From NCBI GenBank assembly GCA_958295725.1, contig OY282368.1:248001-312000 (forward strand): 64,000 nucleotides of DNA, given 5' to 3'. The position numbers and the translations under genes were made by a program. Under the pieces are notes generated by a model that saw only the letters and a program-made list of their open reading frames with translations, searched no databases and had not been told where the DNA came from. Source of the DNA: an uncultured Alphaproteobacteria bacterium. GTDB taxonomy: Bacteria > Pseudomonadota > Alphaproteobacteria > UBA2966. This document shows, piece after piece, positions 26,549 to 34,963 of this stretch. The first letter of the stretch is position 1. Each line of letters starts with the position of its first letter.

Positions 26549-28012
26549 ATGAAGCGTTTCCCGGAGCAGAAGCTCCACATCGACGGCGCGTATGTCGCCG
26601 CGACGAGCGGACGAACCTTCGAGAACGTGAATCCCGCGACCGGCGAGGCGCTCTGCGCCGTCCATGTCGCGGACGCCGGAGATGTCGACCGGGCGGTCGC
26701 CGCCGCCGCGCGTGGGTTCGAGACGTGGTCGCGGATGGGGGGCGCGGAGCGGGGGCGCGTTCTGATGGAAGCGGCGCGCCTCCTGCGGGCCCGCAACGAC
26801 GAGCTCGCCGAGATCGAGGTGCTGGACACCGGCAAGCCGATCTCGGAGGCCCGGGGCGTCGACGTCGCCTCGGGCGCGGACTGCGTCGAGTATTACGCGG
26901 GGCTGGCGCCGTCGCTCCACGGCGAGCATTTCGATCTCGGCTCGGCCTTCGCCTACACGCGGCGCGAGCCCCTCGGCGTCTGCGCCGGGATCGGCGCCTG
27001 GAACTATCCCCTTCAGATCGCCTGCTGGAAGTCGGGACCGGCCCTGGCGTGCGGCAACGCGATGGTGTTCAAGCCCTCGGAAGAGACGCCATTGACGGCG
27101 GCGCGGCTCGCCGAAATCTACGCCGGGGCGGGCCTGCCGCCCGGCGTCTTCAACGTCGTGCAAGGCGGGACGGAGACGGGCCGGGCGCTCACGCGCCATC
27201 CGGATGTCGCCAAGGTATCGCTCACCGGCGGCGTCGATACCGGCAAGGTCGTCATGGCCGACGCGGCAGCGACGGTGAAGCATGTCACGCTGGAACTGGG
27301 CGGCAAGTCGCCGCTGATCATCTTTGCCGACGCCGATCTCGACAACGCGGTCTCCGCGGCCCTGATGGCGAACTTCTATACGCAGGGCGAGATCTGCTCC
27401 AACGGCACGCGGGTGTTCGTCGAGAGGCCGATCCACGACGCGTTCGTCGAGCGGTTGCTGCCGCGCGTGGAAGCGATGAAGGTGGGCGACCCGCTCGACC
27501 CCGAGACGACCGTCGGCTCGCTGATCAGCCGCGAGCATCTCGACAAGGTGATGGATTACATCGAGGCGGGGAAGCGCGAGGGCGCCGAGCTCGTCATCGG
27601 CGGCGGACGGGCGGTCGAGGGAGGTCTGGGATCGGGGAACTTCGTGATGCCGACCGTCTTCGACCGCTGCGAGGACGACATGACCATCATGAAGGACGAG
27701 ATCTTCGGTCCGGTCATGGGCGTGCTCACGTTCGACGGCGAGGACGAGGCGGTGGCGCGCGCCAACGCGACCGAGTTCGGACTCGCCGCTGGCGTGTTCA
27801 CGCGGGATCTCGCCCGTGGACATCGCGTCGTCGCCCGTCTCCAGGCGGGGACGTGCTGGATCAACAACTACAACGTCACTCCCATCGAGATGCCCTTCGG
27901 CGGCTACAAGCATTCCGGTCTCGGACGCGAGAACAGCCTCGCGGCCATCGAGCACTATACCCAGCGAAAGAGCGTCTACGTGGAGCTCGGCGACGTCGAG
28001 GCCCCGTTCTGA
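26549..28012 (+). CDS. betB: Betaine aldehyde dehydrogenase
   Basis: 487 residues, the usual BetB length. ATG at 26549 follows GAGAGAAGCGGAG. Aldehyde dehydrogenase signatures: GAWNYPLQI with N152, ELGG glutamate E249, and catalytic C283 in QGEICSNGTR, a BetB-characteristic motif. NAD-dependent oxidation of betaine aldehyde gives glycine betaine, the same product as the divergent carnitine operon. Other amino-aldehydes are possible substrates. Confidence 0.88.
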   Translation: MKRFPEQKLHIDGAYVAATSGRTFENVNPATGEALCAVHVADAGDVDRAVAAAARGFETWSRMGGAERGRVLMEAARLLRARNDELAEIEVLDTGKPISEARGVDVASGADCVEYYAGLAPSLHGEHFDLGSAFAYTRREPLGVCAGIGAWNYPLQIACWKSGPALACGNAMVFKPSEETPLTAARLAEIYAGAGLPPGVFNVVQGGTETGRALTRHPDVAKVSLTGGVDTGKVVMADAAATVKHVTLELGGKSPLIIFADADLDNAVSAALMANFYTQGEICSNGTRVFVERPIHDAFVERLLPRVEAMKVGDPLDPETTVGSLISREHLDKVMDYIEAGKREGAELVIGGGRAVEGGLGSGNFVMPTVFDRCEDDMTIMKDEIFGPVMGVLTFDGEDEAVARANATEFGLAAGVFTRDLARGHRVVARLQAGTCWINNYNVTPIEMPFGGYKHSGLGRENSLAAIEHYTQRKSVYVELGDVEAPF

Positions 28013-28081
28013 ATCTTGCATGGCCGGGCACGGTTCGGACCCCGATCGAACCGTCACGGGTCGAACCCGAGGAGACGATAC

Positions 28082-28930
28082 ATGAGCGGAAACGGCGACC
28101 GTTTTCTGGAGGGGCGCACGGCGATGGTCACGGGCGGCGCCTCGGGAATGGGCCGGGCCATGGCGCTCGCCTTCGCGGGAGCCGGCGCCGATGTCGCCAT
28201 CGGCTCGCTGTTGTCGGATCGCTCCGGGACCGTGGCCGAGGGGGAGATCGCCTATCTCCCGGGACAGGGAGAGCTCGACGCCACGGCCGTGGAAATCGAA
28301 GCCCACGGCGACGCGCGAGCGATGGCAATGGGACTCGACGTGACGTCGATGGAGTCCGTCGCAACGTTCTTCGACGCGACCGTCGGGGCCTTCGGCAAGG
28401 TCGACATCCTGGCCAACGCCGCCGGCATAACGGCCGAGCAGACCATCGTCGGCCACACGGACGCACTGTGGGACAAGGTGCTGGACGTCAATCTCAACGG
28501 CACCTACCGCGCCATCAAGCTCTGCCTGCCCGGAATGATCGAGAGGGGATGGGGTCGCATCGTCAACATCGCCTCGACGGCGGCCTCCGTCGGCGCGCCC
28601 ACGTCGGGAGCCTACTGCGCCTCCAAGGCCGGCGTCGTCGGCCTGAGCCGCTGCGTCGCCCTCGAGGGCGCCGCCCACGGCGTGACCTGCAACACCATCA
28701 GTCCCACCTGGGTCGAGACCGGCTTCGGCAAGGACTGGATGAGCGATATCGCCGAGACCCAGGAGGGCCGATCGGGCGCGGCGTACATCGCCGACGTGAA
28801 GGCCGCCAACCCGCAGGGGCGTCTCGTCCAGCCCTCCGAGGTCGGCACGCTCGCGCTCTATCTCTGCCGCGAGGAGGCCATCGGTGTCACCATGCAGGAT
28901 CTGACGATCTCCGCCGGCTCGCTCTGGTGA
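28082..28930 (+). CDS. SDR-family oxidoreductase with an inserted loop
   Basis: 282 residues from the ATG at 28082, with GAGGAGACG upstream. Cofactor loop TGGASGMG at 17-24, NAAG at 112-115, catalytic S165, Y178 and K182 (YCASK). Between the second and third strands (about residues 45-78) there is an insertion (SDRSGTVAEGEIAYLPG...) that typical 250-residue SDRs lack. It probably sits in the betB operon (gap 69 bases) and may act on a betaine- or carnitine-related alcohol, but the substrate cannot be read. Confidence 0.8.
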   Translation: MSGNGDRFLEGRTAMVTGGASGMGRAMALAFAGAGADVAIGSLLSDRSGTVAEGEIAYLPGQGELDATAVEIEAHGDARAMAMGLDVTSMESVATFFDATVGAFGKVDILANAAGITAEQTIVGHTDALWDKVLDVNLNGTYRAIKLCLPGMIERGWGRIVNIASTAASVGAPTSGAYCASKAGVVGLSRCVALEGAAHGVTCNTISPTWVETGFGKDWMSDIAETQEGRSGAAYIADVKAANPQGRLVQPSEVGTLALYLCREEAIGVTMQDLTISAGSLW

Positions 28931-28995
28931 CGGAGCTCCGATCCGGTGGGCGGGGCGACACTGAGGAGTATCTCTTCAATCGAGGCTGTCATGGT

Positions 28996-29934
28996 TTACA
29001 GGTCTCCCGAATCGAAATAATCCTTGTCGACCCGTTTGACCCTGTAGGTCGTTTTCTCGCGCACACCGATATCGTGCTTGAACATTAGGCGCACGAGTTC
29101 CTTGCCATCGATCAAGACGATAGGCCTGTGTAACTCCACCACGTAATTCTCGGCGTCCCTAGTGAAATTGGCCGTCGTGACGAACACGCCTTTGTTCGTG
29201 CCTTTAGTCTGGATTGAGCCAACGAACTGCTGAACTTCGGGCCGGCCCACAGTTTGGTTTTCTGAATATTTTTTGGCCTGAAGATAGATATTGTCCAGGC
29301 CGAGGGCATCTTCCCGTATGATCCCGTCGATCCCGCCGTCGCCTGAACGTCTGGTGACCCGCCCCATCGCGGCGTCCCCGCCGCCATAGCCCATGGCGAT
29401 CAGCAGGTCCACCACCAGCCGTTCGAGAAACTCGGGCGGCGCTTCGCGCACCCGGTCCAGCACTTCGGCTTCCAGCATGTCGCGCAATTGCCGGGCCGCC
29501 CGGTCAAGCGCCTCTTCGGGCGTATCCACGGACTCGTCCGCTGGCGGAGTGGAGGAAACGCCGTCGAAGGAAGAGGTGTTCTTGCTGGCCCCGCCAGCCT
29601 GCCAGTCGACGTAGGTTGGGTAGTTGCCAAGGTATTTCCGGTCGATGCGGGGCGGCGGGTCAGTCAGCAACCGTTGGCCTTCCGCCGTCAGCCGCCACAC
29701 GCCACGCCGAATCCGTTCTGTCAGACCGGCGCGTCCAAGATACAACAGCGCCCAACTGATCCGGTTGGCGAGCACGGTCTGCCTGCCGCCGGAAAGCATC
29801 TCCCGTCGGTCCTCTTCCGTGAGTCCCTCGGCGGTGGCCACGCGGTCGCGAATCTCGGAGACGGGCGTTTCCGCGCCATCGGCCAGCGCTTTGAGGGCTG
29901 GCAACATAAGGGACTGAAAATCGGGAACAGCCAC
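28996..29934 (-). CDS. mrr: Mrr-type restriction endonuclease (type IV, modified-DNA specific)
   Basis: 312 residues from a GTG at 29934. The N-terminal half is a winged-helix domain (residues about 5-110: ALADGAETPVSEIRDRV, RRGVWRLTAEGQRLL, YVDW). The C-terminal Mrr nuclease domain has E171, D203 (GDGGIDG) and QAK at 219-221, the PD-(D/E)XK core. Mrr enzymes cut methylated foreign DNA. The gene contains runs such as AATATTTTTTGG that are AT-rich compared with its neighbours, and a copy of the insertion-sequence-end repeat lies just outside its start, both suggesting acquisition by transfer. Confidence 0.9.
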   Translation of the reverse strand: MAVPDFQSLMLPALKALADGAETPVSEIRDRVATAEGLTEEDRREMLSGGRQTVLANRISWALLYLGRAGLTERIRRGVWRLTAEGQRLLTDPPPRIDRKYLGNYPTYVDWQAGGASKNTSSFDGVSSTPPADESVDTPEEALDRAARQLRDMLEAEVLDRVREAPPEFLERLVVDLLIAMGYGGGDAAMGRVTRRSGDGGIDGIIREDALGLDNIYLQAKKYSENQTVGRPEVQQFVGSIQTKGTNKGVFVTTANFTRDAENYVVELHRPIVLIDGKELVRLMFKHDIGVREKTTYRVKRVDKDYFDSGDL

Positions 29935-29958
29935 AGGATCCCTCTTTATTCTACCTGC

Positions 29959-30010
29959 GTCTCACCTCTGCCTGAACGAGGTCACCAAGACACGTGCCTG
30001 AACCAGGACA
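29959..30010 (+). repeat. Copy of the insertion-sequence-end repeat
   Basis: Two related 17-base units, 29968-29984 (CTGCCTGAACGAGGTCA) and 29994-30010 (GTGCCTGAACCAGGACA), the first preceded by GCGTCTCAC. They match the paired units at 63165-63181 and 63201-63217 beside the transposase; the 28 bases ending at 29984 differ from the 63 kb copy at only three positions. Spacing between units is 26 here and 36 there. Located between mrr and the polyprenyl synthase gene. Confidence 0.75.
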
Positions 30011-30083
30011 ACGGCTTGCCGTTGGCAGGACGCGTCACTATGCTCGCCCACGCTTGCGAACGAGGTCAAGCGCGGAGCCGGTC

Positions 30084-31106
30084 GTGGCCACAGTCGTCTC
30101 CCTGGCGCAACAGCCCGGTCCGCCGTCGCGGCGGGCATTGGACAAACTGAAGACCCTCGTGGGCGAGGATCTCGCCGAGGTCAACGACGTCATCCTCGCG
30201 CGCATGCATAGCCGCGTGCCGCTGATCCCCGAGCTCGCCGGCCACATCATCGCCGCTGGCGGAAAGCGCCTCCGGCCGTTGATCATGCTCGCTTGCGCCC
30301 GCATGTGCGGGTACGCCGGTTCGCGCCACGTGAAGCTCGCGGCCTGCGTCGAGTTCATCCACACCGCGACGCTCCTGCATGACGACGTCGTCGACGATAG
30401 CGGCCTGCGCCGCGGCAATGCCACCGCCAATGCCGTGTGGGGCAACCAGGCCAGCGTCCTCGTGGGGGATTTTCTGTTCAGCCGGGCCTTCCAGCTCATG
30501 GTCGAGGACGGGTCGCTCCGGGTGCTCGACATCCTTTCCTCGGCCTCCGCCGTAATCGCCGAGGGAGAGATCCTGCAACTGCTCACCACCAACGACACGG
30601 CGACCACCGAGGATGCCTATCTCGAGGTGATCTCGGCCAAGACCGCGGCCCTCTTCTCCGCCGCGGCGCGACTCGGCGCCGTGGTGGCCGACCGGCCGCG
30701 GATGGAAGAGGAGGCGCTTGAGTCCTTCGGCCGCAACCTCGGCATCGCCTTTCAGCTGGCGGACGACGTGCTCGACTACTCCGCCCACGAGGTGACGCTC
30801 GGCAAGGCCGTGGGAGACGATTTCCGCGAGGGCAAGATCACCTTGCCCATCGTGCTCGCCTTCCGCCGCGGCGTCGACGAGGAGCGGGCGTTCTGGAAGC
30901 GGACCCTGGAAGACGGCGCGCGGACGGACGCCGATATCGGGCAGGCGATCGCGTACCTGGACGCGCGCGGCGCGCTGGCCGATACTCTGGAGCGAGCGCG
31001 CCACTACGGGGCCAAGGCCCGCGATGCCCTCGGCATCTTCCCCGAAAGCGAGGTCAAGCGGATCCTGCTCGACGTCGTCGACTTCTGCGTCGACCGGGCG
31101 CACTGA
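30084..31106 (+). CDS. ispB: Polyprenyl (octaprenyl-type) diphosphate synthase
   Basis: 340 residues from a GTG at 30084; upstream sequence belongs to the repeat, not to the protein. Both aspartate-rich motifs are present: DDVVDD at 100-105 (LLHDDVVDDSGLRRG) and DDVLD at 227-231. The chain-length-floor residues before the first motif (FIHTATLLHD) fit a long-chain trans-prenyl synthase making the ubiquinone tail. The original promoter region appears to have been altered by the repeat directly upstream. Confidence 0.9.
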   Translation: MATVVSLAQQPGPPSRRALDKLKTLVGEDLAEVNDVILARMHSRVPLIPELAGHIIAAGGKRLRPLIMLACARMCGYAGSRHVKLAACVEFIHTATLLHDDVVDDSGLRRGNATANAVWGNQASVLVGDFLFSRAFQLMVEDGSLRVLDILSSASAVIAEGEILQLLTTNDTATTEDAYLEVISAKTAALFSAAARLGAVVADRPRMEEEALESFGRNLGIAFQLADDVLDYSAHEVTLGKAVGDDFREGKITLPIVLAFRRGVDEERAFWKRTLEDGARTDADIGQAIAYLDARGALADTLERARHYGAKARDALGIFPESEVKRILLDVVDFCVDRAH

Positions 31107-31178
31107 CGTCCGCTTCCCGGTCCAGCGTGGGATCGCGCCGGAGAGCGGTTCCGGGTCGGCCGTGGGACGAGAGGATGG

Positions 31179-31220
31179 CGAGTCCGTCGCGTTTCCTCGC
31201 GTGATGGCGATACGGACTCG
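31179..31220. repeat. 9-base inverted repeat between convergent genes
   Basis: CGAGTCCGT (31179-31187) and ACGGACTCG (31212-31220) form a perfect inverted repeat with a 24-base loop that itself contains CGCG pairs. It lies between the convergent ispB and GST genes, so it could end both transcripts; there is no T tract on either side. Confidence 0.4.
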
Positions 31221-31226
31221 ACGTGC

Positions 31227-31847
31227 TCAGCTCAACGGGATCATGGCGTGTTCGCGAAACGCCGGGCGTTCCCGAAGCCGCGCGTACCAGGCCCCGAGGT
31301 TCGGCAGTTCGGGGCGTTCGATATCCATGGCGTACCACCGGTAGGCGATGCAACCGACGGGGATGTCGCCCATGGTCGGCGTGTCTCCCGCGACATACGT
31401 GTTTCGCTCCAGACGCGAATCGAGGACGCGCAATTCCGTGGCGCAGACCTGGAGGGCCCGCGCGATCGTGTCGTCGTCACGTTCGTTCTTGGGGGTCCGG
31501 TAAAGTCCGAGGAACGCCCGGATCAGCTGCGGATAGGCGAGATTGTAAGGCCAGTCCATCCATTGATCCGCCACCGCGAGCGTCCGGGGATCGTCCGGCC
31601 ACCAGGAGCCGGCCCCGTGCTTGCGCGCGAGATACCTCACGATGGCGTGCGACTCCCACAGCGTGAAACCGCCGTCCTCTATCGTCGGTATGCGACTTGT
31701 CGGGTTCATCGCCACGTAGTCCGGCCGGTCGAGACCACCGAACGGCCCGCCGGCATCGACCCGTTCGTATTCGAGGCCCAGCTCTCCTGCGAGCCACATC
31801 ACCTTCTGGACGTTGATCGACGTCTCCCGGCCCCAGACCTTCAGCAT
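31227..31847 (-). CDS. Glutathione S-transferase family protein
   Basis: 206 residues. Thioredoxin-like N-terminal domain (KVWGRETSINVQKVMW, NPTSRIPTIEDGGF with the cis-proline, LWESHAIVRYL with the glutathione-contacting E-S pair) and the helical C-terminal domain. The start ATG (31847) is followed by an active-site region with Ser (T-S) rather than Cys. Substrate unknown. Divergent from the MOSC gene across 236 bases in which no other gene is supported. Confidence 0.86.
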   Translation of the reverse strand: MLKVWGRETSINVQKVMWLAGELGLEYERVDAGGPFGGLDRPDYVAMNPTSRIPTIEDGGFTLWESHAIVRYLARKHGAGSWWPDDPRTLAVADQWMDWPYNLAYPQLIRAFLGLYRTPKNERDDDTIARALQVCATELRVLDSRLERNTYVAGDTPTMGDIPVGCIAYRWYAMDIERPELPNLGAWYARLRERPAFREHAMIPLS

Positions 31848-32083
31848 CCGCCTCTCCCCCTCTGCCCTGTTCCCATCCGTGTCGCGCTCATTGATGACGG
31901 TATCGCCGCCCGCGCGTCAACCGTGTCCGCGGACGGGATAAACGAAGGTAACGCCGGGATCTTGATATCTGGGAGAAAGGGATTTGGCATGGTTCGCTTG
32001 ACGCCGCCGATGCCGGCCCTCGACAATGACGCTTCGCGATCGTTACCGACGTCCCGGCTTAGCGAAGGAGGCGCGTCCGCGGC

Positions 32084-32524
32084 ATGGGCCAGTTGAAAGG
32101 CATCGCGATACGAGGCGCATCGCGCGCCGCGATGGAGGAGGTCGACTCCGTTTCGGTCAGCGTCGAGGCTGGTCTCGCGGGCGACCGTCACGGAGATATG
32201 GCGGCCCGCCAGGTCACGGTTCTCTCGGCCACGGACTGGCGGGCGGTTTGCGACGAACTGGGCGCCGACCTGCCCTGGACCGTGCGGCGCGCGAACCTGC
32301 TGCTCGACGGCGTGGATATCCCCCGCGTCGCTGGCGGCCGTGTCGGAATCGGCCAATGCCTGCTCGAGATCACCGGCGAGACCGGCCCCTGCGAGCGCAT
32401 GGACGAACAGCACGACGGCCTGAGACGGGCGTTGACCCCCGATTGGCGCGGCGGACGCACCTGCCGCGTGGTGTCCGGCGGCGAGATCCGGGTGGGAGAC
32501 CCGGCCGGAATCGTCGGTATATAA
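32084..32524 (+). CDS. MOSC domain protein
   Basis: 146 residues. Starts MGQLKGIAIR, with GLAGDRHGD, RRANLLLDG and the conserved cysteine C103 in TGPCERMDE, the hallmarks of the MOSC (molybdenum cofactor sulfurase C-terminal) fold. Such stand-alone proteins deliver or use sulfur on molybdenum cofactor in detoxifying reductases. A molybdenum hydroxylase subunit occurs about 18 kb away, but no direct link is shown. DUF3604 gene begins 45 bases downstream. Confidence 0.85.
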   Translation: MGQLKGIAIRGASRAAMEEVDSVSVSVEAGLAGDRHGDMAARQVTVLSATDWRAVCDELGADLPWTVRRANLLLDGVDIPRVAGGRVGIGQCLLEITGETGPCERMDEQHDGLRRALTPDWRGGRTCRVVSGGEIRVGDPAGIVGI

Positions 32525-32569
32525 TCGGCCTCGACTCCGACAGTCCGACAACCGCGACCAGGACGGACG

Positions 32570-34837
32570 ATGCCGACGACCGCCGGAATTTTCGAAGATC
32601 CGATCGCGCCCCACGAGCTCGGTCACGCCGAGCTCGCACCCGGCGGGGAGTTCGAGGCGGGATCCTACCAGACCTTCACCCTGACATACACCTGCGGATA
32701 TTTCGGCATCGACGATTCGGGAAGTCTGCGCGTCGTCTTCCGGTTCGCGGCCGACCAGACCCGCCCGCAGTTCGACGACCCGAAGGGACCCAACTACACC
32801 ACGGTCGTCGCCAGCAACAACGCGGTCTTGGAATACCGTTACGACCCCAAGGGAAACATCAGGCCCTGGGACCGCACCCTCTACATCAAGGTTGTCCGCG
32901 GATTCATGCGGAAGGGCGACACGATCACCGTCACCTTTGGCGATATCGGCCAGGGCTCCCCCGGCATGCGCCTACAGACGTTTTGCGAGGATACGTTCGA
33001 GTTCCGCGTCCTCGTCGACCCCATCGCCACCTACAACTACCAGCAACTGCCGGTCCAGCCGACGATCAGGCTGGTCCCGGGGCCGGTGGACCGATGGGTT
33101 GCCGTATGTCCGACGTCGCGACAGGCCGGCGAGGCGTTCCGCCTCTCGATCAAGGCGGAAGACAAGTGGGGCAACCCCACCGACAAGGCCGACGGGACGT
33201 TGACGTTGCGGTCGTCCCGGCCGGTCAACGGCCTGCCCGACCGGATCCGCTTCCCGGCGGGCGAATTCGCGTATCACGTCGAGAACCTTTCCGTGGACGC
33301 ACCCGGGGACGTCGACATCGAGCTCCTGGACGACTCGGGCGCCGCGCTCTGCCGCGCCAACGCGCTTCGCATCGTCGAGAAGGCGGACCTTCGGCCCTAT
33401 TGGGGCGACATGCACGGCCAGAGCGAGGAGACCATCGGCACCAACGGCGCGCGCCAGTATTTCGAGTTCGCGCGTGACCGCGCGTTCGTCGACGTCGCCG
33501 GACATCAGGGGAATGACTTCCAGATCACCGGGGATTTCTGGAACGCGTTGAACGGGTTCACCGCCGAATTCGACGAGCCCGGACGGTTCGTCACCCTGCC
33601 GGGGTACGAGTGGTCGGGGAACACGGCGCTCGGCGGAGACCGCAACGTGTACTACATGACGGACGACCGCCCCATCCGTCGGTCGTCGCACGCGCTGGTG
33701 GACGACAAATCCGATATCGACACGGACTGCAACACGGCCGCGGATCTTTTCGAGGTCCTGCGGGAAGCGGACGAGAACGTCGTCTGCTTCGCCCATTGCG
33801 GCGGCCGCTACGCCGACGTGAAGCTCGCGCACGACGGCGTCGTCGAGCGCTCGATGGAGATCCACTCCTCGTGGGGGACCTTCGAGTGGCTGGTCCGGGA
33901 CGCCTTCGAGATGGGCTACCGGATCGGCATCGTCGGAAATTCCGATGGCCACAAGGGGCGCCCCGGTGCGAGCTATCCCGGCGCCGCTCACTTCGGCGCC
34001 ATCGGCGGCCTGACCTGTCTGCTCATGCCCGAGCTCACGCGCGCGGCCGTGTTCGACTGCCTGCGCAAGCGCCGTCACTACGCGACCACGGGCGGGCGCC
34101 TCGTCATGGACGTGTTGACCACGTTCGACGGGGAAGGGACCCTCTATCACGATGATCCCGATCTAGGCCCGGCGGACGGGCGACCGGCAACCGGGGCGAC
34201 GATGGGAGACATCGTCCATCTGCCGTCCGGCGGCGTGACGCTGGCCGTCGATGTGCTCGCGTCGGCGCCGATCGAGCGCCTCGACATCTTCAACGGACTG
34301 GATCATGTCGAGACCGTCCGTCCCTACGGCGCCGGCGAGCTCGGCAACCGTATCCGGGTGGTCTGGGAGGGGGCGGAGTATCGGGGCCGTTTCCGGCAGG
34401 TCATCTGGGACGGAACGGCGAGGTTCGAGGGCGCCAGGATCGAACGGCATCGCCCGATCAACTTCTTCAACCGGGACAAGACCATCGACCGGATCGGCGA
34501 CGACACGCTCCGATGGCGCGCCCTGACCACTGGAAACCTCGGCGGGTTCGACGCCTGGATCACGGGCGCCAACGGCGGCGCGTTGAAGCTCGATACACCG
34601 CTGGTGAAGCTTGATCTTCCCTTGGACGACATCGGGTACGACGACCGCGTGTCCGAAGCCGGGGGCCTCGACCGTCGCGTGCGGGTGTTCCGGTTGCCGG
34701 AGGACAATCCCCACCGCGCCATGCGTCTCGAACGGCGGATCGACCTCAAGGACGTCGGCGACAACCCGTTGTTCGTGCGCGTGACCCAGGAAGACGGGCA
34801 TCTCGCGTGGTCGAGCCCGATCTACGTCTACCGCTGA
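32570..34837 (+). CDS. DUF3604 domain protein (PHP-like metal-dependent hydrolase)
   Basis: 755 residues, no signal peptide. The N-terminal 270 residues are beta-rich and domain-like (FTLTYTCGYFGIDDSG, GNPTDKADGTLTL). The C-terminal part carries PHP-type metal-binding motifs: D280-M-H282 (YWGDMHGQSEET), H409 (FAHCGG) and N457-S-D459-G-H461. These motifs predict a multi-metal phosphoesterase or amidohydrolase-like active site. The biological substrate of DUF3604 proteins is not known to me. It may be co-transcribed with the MOSC gene. Confidence 0.82.
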   Translation: MPTTAGIFEDPIAPHELGHAELAPGGEFEAGSYQTFTLTYTCGYFGIDDSGSLRVVFRFAADQTRPQFDDPKGPNYTTVVASNNAVLEYRYDPKGNIRPWDRTLYIKVVRGFMRKGDTITVTFGDIGQGSPGMRLQTFCEDTFEFRVLVDPIATYNYQQLPVQPTIRLVPGPVDRWVAVCPTSRQAGEAFRLSIKAEDKWGNPTDKADGTLTLRSSRPVNGLPDRIRFPAGEFAYHVENLSVDAPGDVDIELLDDSGAALCRANALRIVEKADLRPYWGDMHGQSEETIGTNGARQYFEFARDRAFVDVAGHQGNDFQITGDFWNALNGFTAEFDEPGRFVTLPGYEWSGNTALGGDRNVYYMTDDRPIRRSSHALVDDKSDIDTDCNTAADLFEVLREADENVVCFAHCGGRYADVKLAHDGVVERSMEIHSSWGTFEWLVRDAFEMGYRIGIVGNSDGHKGRPGASYPGAAHFGAIGGLTCLLMPELTRAAVFDCLRKRRHYATTGGRLVMDVLTTFDGEGTLYHDDPDLGPADGRPATGATMGDIVHLPSGGVTLAVDVLASAPIERLDIFNGLDHVETVRPYGAGELGNRIRVVWEGAEYRGRFRQVIWDGTARFEGARIERHRPINFFNRDKTIDRIGDDTLRWRALTTGNLGGFDAWITGANGGALKLDTPLVKLDLPLDDIGYDDRVSEAGGLDRRVRVFRLPEDNPHRAMRLERRIDLKDVGDNPLFVRVTQEDGHLAWSSPIYVYR

Positions 34838-34963
34838 CCGTCGGCAGCGACCGCCGGCAAGGGTAACGTGGACGGGGACGCGCGGGGTTCGTCGTCGAGA
34901 AGCCTCGCGCGCGGAACCGTGACCGAATTGAACCAGGGCCGAAGGGCGAAGAGGGAGAGAACC

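Noticed and set aside
23890-26835. Very long minus-strand open frame of 981 codons covering more than the carnitine dehydrogenase
   Set aside because: Only the part from 25398 downwards has conserved domains; the rest is the antisense of BKACE and betB sequence kept open by high GC content.
28061-28075. GGGTCGAACCCG resembling a tRNA T-arm
   Set aside because: No acceptor, D or anticodon arm fits around it; it is a simple hairpin between betB and the SDR gene.
28996-30010. A larger defence island around mrr
   Set aside because: Flanking genes are metabolic; no methyltransferase, helicase or other defence gene adjoins.
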